The notes under the pieces were generated by a model. It ran no database searches. It was not told the DNA's origin and saw nothing but the letters and a program-made list of their open reading frames with translations. From Bifidobacterium sp. ESL0704 (GTDB lineage Bacteria > Actinomycetota > Actinomycetes > Actinomycetales > Bifidobacteriaceae), in the NCBI RefSeq assembly GCF_029392075.1, contig NZ_CP113929.1, positions 434,001 to 498,000 of the forward strand: DNA of 64,000 bases, given 5' to 3'. Shown here piece after piece: positions 57,135-64,000 of this stretch. Position 1 is the stretch's first letter. Every line of letters begins with the position of its first letter. A program made the position numbers and the translations under genes.

Positions 57135-58178
57135 ATGGAAATCGGTTCGGATATCTGGCGAGATCATGCACTGGGTGCGTTGCGGGGGCTTTCCTTGGGC
57201 GACGCGCTCGGCATGCCGACCCAGAGCATGAGCAAGGAGCGGATTGAGTCGACTTACGGAAAAGTGACGGGACTGGTGGATGCGGCAGCCGACCAGCCGA
57301 TTGCGCCCGGTATGCCCGCAGGCTCGGTGACCGACGATACCGAGCAGGCTCTGCTGGTCGCTCGCCTCATCGATGAAGGTGACGGGCATATCGATCCAAG
57401 GCGTCTGGCCTCTGAGCTGTTGGCTTGGGAGGACGATATGAAACGTCGCGGTTCCCTTGATCTGCTCGGGCCTTCCACCAAGCTTGCGCTTCAGCAGGTC
57501 AGGAATGGTGCCGATATCACCAAGACCGGGCGTACGGGAACGACGAACGGATCGGCGATGCGCGTGGCACCTGTCGGCATCGCCCATGATGCGTTTCACG
57601 CGTCGTTCGCCGATTACGTCTATGAATCCTGCCGTGTGACCCATAACACCGTTCCGGGTTTTCAAAGCGCATTGCTGGTTGCCGCCGCCGTCAGCTTCGG
57701 CGTTGCGGGGCAATCTCTGCGTCCGTCCCTGCAACAGGCTCTGGAACTGGCTGAAAACACTTCGTATAAGAGGGCTTCCTGGAGCTCCAAGGCGAGCGTC
57801 GTCGCACGTGTCGGTTTGGCCGTCAAAGCCGCGCAGACCACTGCCGATGAGGATGAGTTCATCGAGCGGTTGCGGCGGGCGTTCGGCACCTCGGTCGAAT
57901 CCAACGAGTCGGTTGCCGTGGCGTTCGCATTGGCGTACCGATATGCCGATGAACCGTTGAAGGCGTTGCTGGACTCGGCCAATATCGGCGGCGATACCGA
58001 TACGATCGGTGCGATTTGCGGGGCGATGTTGGGGGCGGCGTCGGGTGCAGACGCGTTTCCGGGTGCACTGACCTCAAAGGTCGCCGTTGTCTCTCATCTC
58101 AACCTTTCGCAATCGGTGGAACCGTTGCTTGAAATCCGCGCGAGGGAAGCGAAAGAGGGCGAATCCGCCGATGCGTGA
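57135..58178 (+). CDS. ADP-ribosylglycohydrolase family protein
   Basis: 347 residues. GLSLGDALGMPTQ near the N-terminus, VTDDTEQALL (the metal-binding TDDT-type motif), TTNGSAMRVAPVG and NIGGDTDTIGAICGAMLGA are the family signatures with magnesium ligands. It removes ADP-ribose from a protein or cleaves a related N-glycoside such as a nucleoside. It overlaps the next kinase gene by 8 bp. The pair recalls E. coli yegU-yegV, thought to act in nucleoside use. AGAGGA precedes the start. It is divergent from rpsP. Confidence 0.92.
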   Translation: MEIGSDIWRDHALGALRGLSLGDALGMPTQSMSKERIESTYGKVTGLVDAAADQPIAPGMPAGSVTDDTEQALLVARLIDEGDGHIDPRRLASELLAWEDDMKRRGSLDLLGPSTKLALQQVRNGADITKTGRTGTTNGSAMRVAPVGIAHDAFHASFADYVYESCRVTHNTVPGFQSALLVAAAVSFGVAGQSLRPSLQQALELAENTSYKRASWSSKASVVARVGLAVKAAQTTADEDEFIERLRRAFGTSVESNESVAVAFALAYRYADEPLKALLDSANIGGDTDTIGAICGAMLGAASGADAFPGALTSKVAVVSHLNLSQSVEPLLEIRAREAKEGESADA

Positions 58179-59136
58179 ACCTGAATTGATTCATCTGGCT
58201 CAGGTATGTGTTGATCTGACGCTCTCGATCGACCACCTGCCCGATCGTGGAGGGGATATCTTCGCCAGCAATCAGGCGATGAGTGCCGGAGGCGGTTTTA
58301 ATGTCCTCTACGCCGCGCGTCAGATGGGGGCGCGCGCGACATATCGGGGTGCCGTTGGCACCGGCCCGATGGCCGACGTGGCTCGCGAGGCTTTGTCCTC
58401 GATCGGCGTCGCCATGGAAGGGGCCGTCCTGCCTGACCTCGATACCGGTTACAGCATTGCGATGACGGAACCGGACGGCGAGCGTACCTTCGTCTCGACC
58501 AGAGGCGCGGAAACGCAAGTGCCGGAGGATTCCTACGAGAATATCGAGCTTGTCGACGGCGATGTGGTCTATATCTGCGGCTATTCGTTTTCGCACCAGA
58601 AGAATGCGGAGGCGATACGCCGATTCGCCGCGAAAAATGCCGGCTGGAACAAGGGCCACGTCGTTGTTGACACCAGCCCCATGATTGCCGACATCGGTGA
58701 TGAAAGCCTCAAAAGCCTGCGGACGCTGCACCCGATATGGACGATGAACGAGCGCGAGGCCGCCATTCTTTGCTCGCGTTTCGCGCTTGACGCCGGACCT
58801 GAGGATTACGCGGAGCAATGCCGCCTGCTTGCAAGGTATTTCGACGATCCGGTGATCGTGCGTGTCGGCGCTTTGGGCGCTTGGTATGGTGACGGGCGCA
58901 GGAGCTCGCAGCGAACCGTCACGCATATTCCGGCCCTCAACGTCACGGCCGTGGACACGAACGGTGCGGGGGACACCCACGCAGGTGTGTTGTGCGCGGC
59001 TTTGCTGGAATCGGACGATATCCTTCGGGCGCTGAGGTTCGCCAACTGCGCTGCGGGACTGTCGACATGTCATTGCGGTCCTGCCACATGCCCTTCGAGA
59101 GTCGAGATCGAGTCGGCGTTGAAACATCTGCGTTAA
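58171..59136 (+). CDS. PfkB-family sugar/nucleoside kinase
   Basis: 321 residues. AGGGFNVLYAARQMGA is the N-terminal PfkB signature and the C-terminal DTNGAGDTHAGVLCAAL holds the catalytic Asp and anion hole. It resembles ribokinases of the YegV/YeiC kind. It starts inside the end of the glycohydrolase gene, so the two are made together; the kinase probably phosphorylates the sugar or nucleoside that the glycohydrolase releases. The C-terminus (STCHCGPATCPS) is unusually Cys-rich. Confidence 0.92.
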   Translation: MREPELIHLAQVCVDLTLSIDHLPDRGGDIFASNQAMSAGGGFNVLYAARQMGARATYRGAVGTGPMADVAREALSSIGVAMEGAVLPDLDTGYSIAMTEPDGERTFVSTRGAETQVPEDSYENIELVDGDVVYICGYSFSHQKNAEAIRRFAAKNAGWNKGHVVVDTSPMIADIGDESLKSLRTLHPIWTMNEREAAILCSRFALDAGPEDYAEQCRLLARYFDDPVIVRVGALGAWYGDGRRSSQRTVTHIPALNVTAVDTNGAGDTHAGVLCAALLESDDILRALRFANCAAGLSTCHCGPATCPSRVEIESALKHLR

Positions 59137-59277
59137 GCGGGACGAACGGAACGACAATCGGGAAGAAAAGCGCCAAAAAGGATTCAACAAGGTGATTTTC
59201 TGCGTAGCAACAGTGCCGAAAAGGCATTTCACCGATAACCCGATTTGCTAAATATGAATATGAATATGAATATAAAT

Positions 59278-59310
59278 AGGGTGACATCTCGATGAAAAAG
59301 ATGTCACCCT
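59278..59310. terminator. Terminator after the PfkB gene
   Basis: AGGGTGACATC (59278-59288) pairs with GATGTCACCCT (59300-59310). It lies between convergent genes and follows a short AATATG triplicate (59253-59271). Confidence 0.75.
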
Positions 59311-59382
59311 GAACAATTCAAACAGTTTCAACGGTTCTCTAAGACCGTCTGTAGCTCACCCGTCAGTGGGAGCTTGTCTCTA

Positions 59383-59613
59383 TCAGACGCTTGCCGGTGC
59401 GTCGAAGGTTGCGAGAATCTTGTCGAATTCCTCGTTAACCTCCTGAAGCGTCACCTCCTGCTCCACGCCTTCGCCCGCGGCTTCGATCAGCTTTTCGGCC
59501 GCCCAATCTTGTACCGGCCTTTCCTCAAGTGCTGCAGCTCGTTTCATAAGTGCGAGCTGGTCTTTGCTGAGGGTGATATTGAATTGAATGTCTGCATTTT
59601 GTGTGTCGTTCAT
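59383..59613 (-). CDS. Small ribbon-helix-helix/DUF1778-like antitoxin candidate
   Basis: 76 residues. IQFNITLSKDQLALMKRAAA resembles the N-terminal strand and first helix of DUF1778 (TacA-type) antitoxins, and VQDWAAEKLIEAA the second helix; an acidic tail follows. GAAGGA precedes the start. No GNAT or other toxin gene is adjacent, so it may be an orphan antitoxin or a stand-alone regulator. Confidence 0.6.
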   Translation of the reverse strand: MNDTQNADIQFNITLSKDQLALMKRAAALEERPVQDWAAEKLIEAAGEGVEQEVTLQEVNEEFDKILATFDAPASV

Positions 59614-59918
59614 AATATATCCTTCTTTGCATTCGACATTGAATTCATACTTTTAGTATCGGTTCAAGTCGACTACATAGCAACCAAATGGACAGCATAT
59701 GGACACTCTTGCAGAAAGTCAATAGGCAGATACGTTATGTCTGGTTTCAGGCGTTTCAAGCGGGTGTCGGAGCGTGTCGGTGAAGCAGGGAAAAGCCGTG
59801 AATCGCTTGGTTCGGGCAAGGAATTCATGGCTTGAAAATTACCGAAATGGTTTTCGGTCGATTTTTGTATTTCGCTGTGAGCCAACCAACACTGGCCGGG
59901 ATATGACAGAGCCGAGAA
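59614..59918. other. ~305-bp region without a supported gene
   Basis: Promoter DNA of the small antitoxin-like gene lies at the left end. I find no credible gene or strong repeat in the rest. Confidence 0.5.
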
Positions 59919-60932
59919 TCATTGATGACGCAACTGGGCGAGCAACGCGAGATGGTCGCTGCCAGGGATGGCGAGGGTGCGTACGTTGGAGACGGCGATG
60001 CCGGAGGTCACGAGGATATGGTCGAGTTCCAGACGCGGCCAAACGAGCCACTGCGGGAAACTTGCCGCAGCGGCGTGCGAGGTGTCAAGCCCTGCATCTG
60101 CGAATCCTGCGTCGAGCAGTTTTCGGAAACTGGGGTGATCGAGATTGGAGTTGAGGTCGCCCATGATGATGGCTTCGGTGGTTGAGGCAGCCTCCGGAAG
60201 TCGGTTATTGTCTGCAGTGCACCTGCCAAGCGTTGCAAGGCTGATGATGCCGTGGGACCATTCCCTGCATCCGCGCATGGGGGATTTGGGATGTGCGCTG
60301 TATACGGCCACACCGTTGATTTCGCAATATGGCACGTCCGCTGCGGCGACGTCGATGGTGCGTTCGGTGTGCACGTCTGGCCGGATTGCCGAAAAGATGC
60401 CGTTGAATCCGCCGTTGTCGTTCTCCTGCGCCTTGCCGAGCTGGCGGTAGGGGAGCAGCTTGGTGATGCCCGCTTGGTCGAGCGCGAAGACGAGATTTTG
60501 CGTGAGTTCCTGCAAGGCCAATATGGATACTTCGTTGCTGCGCACGGCGTCGATAATGGACTGCGGGTCGGCTAATCCATACCGGCAATTCAATGTCATG
60601 ACAGAATAATGATTATCGGTATGTTGGATTTCTCTGTCTGGTGATCGTTGCTGCCGGGTCTGGTCTTGTCGCGCCGGGGCGTGACGGGTTTTCCTGTACC
60701 AAGGGGCAGCGAACGAACCGGTGAGTATGGCCAATATCGCGGCGAGAGCGGCGATAATCCAGTGATGGAAAATAAGCGCAGTTGCCGAGAGGATGATTGA
60801 CGGTATCCACAAAAAGCGGACGAATGCGATGAGATACGGCAAGGGGCCGTGCCCATCCGCACCAGCCGGAAGGAAACGCAGCGCCCACCAGAGGGCGGTG
60901 GCACCCAGCAGTATGCTCAGCGCGATGCTCAT
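59919..60932 (-). CDS. Endonuclease/exonuclease/phosphatase (EEP) family membrane protein
   Basis: About 337 residues. Two or three membrane helices occupy the first ~80 residues, then a polar linker, then an EEP domain: MTLNCRYGLADP, ALQELT, MGDLNSNLDH and the closing GSDHLALLAQL. Catalytic Glu, Asp, Asn and His are in place. The domain probably faces outside; the substrate could be DNA, phospholipid or another phosphoester. I start at 60932, after GAAAGGGG. Confidence 0.87.
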   Translation of the reverse strand: MSIALSILLGATALWWALRFLPAGADGHGPLPYLIAFVRFLWIPSIILSATALIFHHWIIAALAAILAILTGSFAAPWYRKTRHAPARQDQTRQQRSPDREIQHTDNHYSVMTLNCRYGLADPQSIIDAVRSNEVSILALQELTQNLVFALDQAGITKLLPYRQLGKAQENDNGGFNGIFSAIRPDVHTERTIDVAAADVPYCEINGVAVYSAHPKSPMRGCREWSHGIISLATLGRCTADNNRLPEAASTTEAIIMGDLNSNLDHPSFRKLLDAGFADAGLDTSHAAAASFPQWLVWPRLELDHILVTSGIAVSNVRTLAIPGSDHLALLAQLRHQ

Positions 60933-61262
60933 GGGATTCGCCCCTTTCTTGGTACAAAGACGCATTTGGTGGCTGGTCTGTTTTCGAGACTCTTCTGTGA
61001 CCGGCGTCTTGAAGGCAGAACTTTGGATTGTTGCCTCTAAGCCAATAGATAGCCGCCGTTGTTATTGGCTTAGAGGCACTGGCGGGAGCGTTCTGCCTCT
61101 AAGCCAATAACAATCGCTCACAGATGTTGGGTTAGAGGTAGAAACTAGCGGAAACTGCCTCTAACCCAACAGAATCGCTGCCAAGGTGACATGGACGGGG
61201 CAGATGTGCAGATGTACCGATATGCAAATCGGCGGGAGTGCAGATGTGCAGGAGGTTGCGGT
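60933..61262. other. 330-bp gap downstream of ffh, filled by repeats
   Basis: No gene is seen. It holds the five-copy array at 61032-61171 and presumably the promoter of the EEP gene at its left end. Confidence 0.6.
61032..61171. repeat. Five alternating copies of a 16-bp element
   Basis: TGCCTCTAAGCCAATA lies at 61032-61047 and 61094-61109. Its inverse lies at 61063-61078 (perfect). A diverged pair, TGTTGGGTTAGAGGTA (61125-61140) and TGCCTCTAACCCAACA (61156-61171), follows. The copies alternate in orientation about every 31 bp. Confidence 0.9.
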
Positions 61263-62933
61263 TCAGCCGAGCAGTCCGGCAAGGCCTCCGCCGAAGTTCG
61301 GCGGAAGGTTCGGGGTGCCGTTCTCGTCGGTGCCGGCGGCATTTATGGCTTCCTGCAAACCTGCCGGAAGGGCGGGGTTCTGCGGTTTCTTGGCAAAAGC
61401 GGAACCGCCGGAGTGCTTCTTGCCGGCAAGCTTCTGACGCAACGCCTTTTCCTCGGCTTCGCGCTTCATCGGGTTGCCTGACTTGGACTTGCCCTTCTTC
61501 TTGCCTTTCTTGCCTTTCTTGCCCTTCTTGCCGCCGTAGCCGCCGCCCATCGCGGGGCCGCCGAAGCCGGGGATGCCGCCGCCGACCTTGTTGGTCATGC
61601 GTTTCATCATCTTGGCCGCCTGTTCGAAGCGTTGCAGCAGGCCGTTGACTGAGGAGACCGTGTTGCCTGAGCCGTAGGCGATGCGGGCACGGCGGGAACC
61701 GTCGATGATGGAGGGGTCGCGCCGTTCTTCCGGGGTCATCGAGTGGATGATGGCTTCGGTGCGATCGATCTCGTGTTCGTCAAGGGCTTCGAGTTCCTTG
61801 CGGTGTGCGGCCATGCCGGGAATCATCCCCAGCAGGCTTTTCATCGAACCGAGCTTGCGCACCTGTTCGAGTTGTTCCATGAAATCATCCAGGCCATAGG
61901 TGCCTTGCGCCATCTTCTTGGCGGATTCCATGGCTTCCTGCTCATCGAACTCCTTCTGCGCCTGCTCTATGAGGGTGAGGATATCGCCCATATCGAGGAT
62001 GCGGGAGGCCATGCGGTCGGGGTGGAAGACCTCGAAATCCTTAAGCCCTTCGCCGTTGGAGACGAAGAGGATCGGCTTGCCGGTCACGCTCGCGACGGAA
62101 AGTGCCGCGCCACCTCGTGCGTCGCCATCGAGCTTGGAAAGCACCACGCCCGTGAAATCCACACCCTTGTTGAACGCCTCGGCGGTCTGCACCGCATCCT
62201 GACCGATCATCGCGTCGATGACGAAGAGGATCTCGTTGGGATTGACGGCATCGCGGATGTCGCGGGCCTGCTTCATCAGCTCCTCGTCAACGCCCAGACG
62301 GCCTGCGGTATCGATGATGACCGTGTCGTAAAGCTTGTCTTTGGCGTATTGAATTGAGTCGCGGGCCACCTTTACCGGGTCTCCGGAGGTCTGGCCGGGA
62401 GCGGCGACGGCCTCGCCGCCGTCGGACTGCACGCCCTTCTCGGGAGCATAAACCGGTACGTCGGCGCGCTGGCCGACCACTTGCAGCTGCGTGACTGCGT
62501 TCGGACGCTGCAGATCGGCCGCGACCAGCAACGGGGTATGGCCCGAGTCCTTGAGCCAGTAGCCGAGCTTGCCTGCCAGCGTGGTTTTGCCGGCGCCCTG
62601 CAGGCCCGCGAGCATGATGATGGTCGGTGGGTTCTTGGCGAAGTTCAGTGGGCGGTCGACGCCTGCACCGAGAATCTGCGTCAACTCTTCGTTGACGATT
62701 TTCACCACCTGCTGTGCCGGGTTGAGCGCCTGCGAGACCTCTTCGCCGAGCGCGCGTTCGCGGATGTGGGAGGTGAAGGTTCGCACCACGTCAAGTGCCA
62801 CATCGGCGTCCAAGAGAGCGCGACGAATCTCACGGATGGTGCCGTCGATATCCGCTTCGGTGAGTTTGCCTTTGCTCCGCAGGTGTTTGAACGCGCCCGA
62901 GAGCCTATCTGTCAAAGAACTGAATGCTGCCAT
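61263..62933 (-). CDS. ffh: Signal recognition particle protein Ffh
   Basis: 556 residues. N domain, then the SRP GTPase motifs LQGAGKTTLAGKLG, DTAGRLGVDEELM and SKLDGDARGG, then a Met-rich M domain (YGSGNTVSSVNGLLQRFEQ...) with a Lys/Gly-rich tail that binds SRP RNA (GKKGKKGKKKGK). It targets membrane proteins during translation. In bifidobacteria it stands near rpsP; here four accessory genes lie between. Confidence 0.97.
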   Translation of the reverse strand: MAAFSSLTDRLSGAFKHLRSKGKLTEADIDGTIREIRRALLDADVALDVVRTFTSHIRERALGEEVSQALNPAQQVVKIVNEELTQILGAGVDRPLNFAKNPPTIIMLAGLQGAGKTTLAGKLGYWLKDSGHTPLLVAADLQRPNAVTQLQVVGQRADVPVYAPEKGVQSDGGEAVAAPGQTSGDPVKVARDSIQYAKDKLYDTVIIDTAGRLGVDEELMKQARDIRDAVNPNEILFVIDAMIGQDAVQTAEAFNKGVDFTGVVLSKLDGDARGGAALSVASVTGKPILFVSNGEGLKDFEVFHPDRMASRILDMGDILTLIEQAQKEFDEQEAMESAKKMAQGTYGLDDFMEQLEQVRKLGSMKSLLGMIPGMAAHRKELEALDEHEIDRTEAIIHSMTPEERRDPSIIDGSRRARIAYGSGNTVSSVNGLLQRFEQAAKMMKRMTNKVGGGIPGFGGPAMGGGYGGKKGKKGKKGKKKGKSKSGNPMKREAEEKALRQKLAGKKHSGGSAFAKKPQNPALPAGLQEAINAAGTDENGTPNLPPNFGGGLAGLLG

Positions 62934-62978
62934 AATGCGTTCTATTCTACCGGTTCGTAGGGAGAAAACGGATTGCCG

Positions 62979-64000
62979 TTAGACGAGTGGGTTGTGCTTT
63001 TTGGGAATAAGAGCATCGGTTGATTCCGCGTTAAGCAAGGCATGGCTCGATACATATCGGTGGTTTTGTACGAATGCTGTTGAATGACGATGGGGTATAT
63101 CATTTTGAAGAACAAAGTGTTTTCCTGATTCCGTCGTCTCGCTGTGCTGGCGTGACTCGGTAAGCAGAAACACCTTGTATCCTTGCTGGCTGTCCTTCCA
63201 ACCGTGTGCGGTTTTTATGCCTTCCGGGGTTAAGGCCCAGTGTATGGCCTTGCCTAAGATTTGATCGGACTTATCCTCTGAAGACAGTAGCCGTTTGGCG
63301 TTTTCTTCGTTCCATTCGACCTTTTCATAAATTTTACGAATATGCGGTATCTGTTGCCGAATGGTTTTGGATTCATAAAATCCCAGATATTGTGAATCCC
63401 TGAAGAAACGACCGATATGGCAGACGTAGATGGGTTGCTTCTGGTAAATGTCCCATGCCACCCGTCCGGGAACGATTACTGTATCCAAAGCTATTTCGGG
63501 GCAAGAGTTATATATTTGTTCCCAGCGGCTATGGGATTTCATCCAAGCGCAATATTCGGGCGAAATCAGCTCTGCCAGATTGAAGACGTCATTCATGGCT
63601 TTCCGGACATCAAAATCTCTCATATAATTCTGATGGGCGGCATGGTTTCTGGTAACTCGTATGCTCTCAACTAATCTGGAGACTTCACTGCGCTTGACTT
63701 TCGGATTGGTTCCGCGAGAAAAAATATGATGCAGGATTGGCTTCCACAAATTATTGTCATATTCTTTTCTAAACAGGCTGGACCAAAATCCGAAGGTCAA
63801 TGAGGCTATGATCCTATCGCGTGCATCCGGTTTTCGGTTATTACGTAGCTGTTCTCGGACATGATTGATAATGTCTTGGTTCCGGTCGCCTAGAGGTGAG
63901 GAAATTTGCAGGAACCAGGGTATTCCGCATTCCTCCTCGTGATAATACCTTTTCAGCTCGTTGTCGATGGCGTTGCGCAAGAGGATCTCAAGATGTCCGA
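62979..64000 (-). CDS. Abi-like (AbiD/AbiF) HEPN-type protein, 5' end outside window
   Basis: At least 340 residues; the frame continues past the window end. HLEILLRNAIDNEL, LTFGFWSSLFRKEY and TRNHAAHQNY match the Abi_2 family. RNHAAH fits the HEPN RX4-6H ribonuclease motif. Such proteins abort phage infection by cutting RNA. The C-terminal ~90 residues (DNA bases ~62979-63250) are not conserved in the core family as far as I can tell. Its codon use looks less GC-biased than ffh next door, which suggests acquisition. Confidence 0.8.
   Translation of the reverse strand, partial: GHLEILLRNAIDNELKRYYHEEECGIPWFLQISSPLGDRNQDIINHVREQLRNNRKPDARDRIIASLTFGFWSSLFRKEYDNNLWKPILHHIFSRGTNPKVKRSEVSRLVESIRVTRNHAAHQNYMRDFDVRKAMNDVFNLAELISPEYCAWMKSHSRWEQIYNSCPEIALDTVIVPGRVAWDIYQKQPIYVCHIGRFFRDSQYLGFYESKTIRQQIPHIRKIYEKVEWNEENAKRLLSSEDKSDQILGKAIHWALTPEGIKTAHGWKDSQQGYKVFLLTESRQHSETTESGKHFVLQNDIPHRHSTAFVQNHRYVSSHALLNAESTDALIPKKHNPLV

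Noticed and set aside
59253..59277. AATATG triplicate as a phase-variation tract
   Set aside because: It lies downstream of a gene and before a terminator, outside any reading frame or promoter.

Overview
The window looks like a chromosome segment of a Bifidobacterium. It is GC-rich, the genes are close to the B. longum/B. breve group (LnpA, NahK, TrmD, RecG), and it carries the genus-typical galacto-N-biose/lacto-N-biose (GNB/LNB) operon and a very large cell-surface glycosidase with FIVAR repeats. The species cannot be named from the sequence alone. I see no tRNA, rRNA, CRISPR array, transposase or phage gene.

Layout. 1-5.6 kb: 3' part of a giant secreted glycoside hydrolase with discoidin, Ig-like and FIVAR modules and a membrane tail. 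5.7-11.5 kb (minus): upp, then a polyphosphate operon (ppk, a Nudix/histidine-phosphatase fusion, a hypothetical). 12.2-16.7 kb: PAP2 phosphatase and an MFS exporter with its TetR regulator and two matching operators. 17.0-22.9 kb: plsC, gpsA, ddl and a CAAX-type membrane protease. 23.1-28.6 kb: MscS channel, second TetR, a lactonase-like beta-propeller protein with a CRP-like box upstream, and a membrane-anchored XRE protein.

28.9-62.9 kb reads as a housekeeping backbone (rpmB, recG, rsmD, then trmD-rimM-khpA-rpsP and ffh on the other strand) opened at several junctions by accessory modules. Between rpmB and recG is an ~8 kb anaerobic sugar module: glycyl-radical activase, DeoR regulator, glycyl radical enzyme, FSA-type aldolase, ROK sugar kinase and a lone PTS EIIC permease, followed by an MFS exporter. 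This module is bracketed by two similar ~67-bp terminator segments. Its gene content fits a radical-mediated cleavage of a phosphorylated deoxy/anhydro sugar (best guess 1,5-anhydroglucitol 6-phosphate) into glyceraldehyde 3-phosphate and a C3 ketone. Between recG and rsmD is the GNB/LNB operon (binding protein, two permeases, lnpA, nahK, lnpC), interrupted by a divergent ROK repressor and without galE/lnpD. Between rpsP and ffh are an ADP-ribosylglycohydrolase/PfkB-kinase pair, an orphan antitoxin-like protein and an EEP-family phosphatase. The window ends in an Abi/HEPN-type defence gene.

Two patterns cut across the genes. Many intergenic regions hold elaborate alternating inverted repeats, several sharing one core. 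Many ordinary enzymes (TrmD, LnpC, RecG, the Nudix protein, a transporter) carry long polar, probably disordered, inserts.
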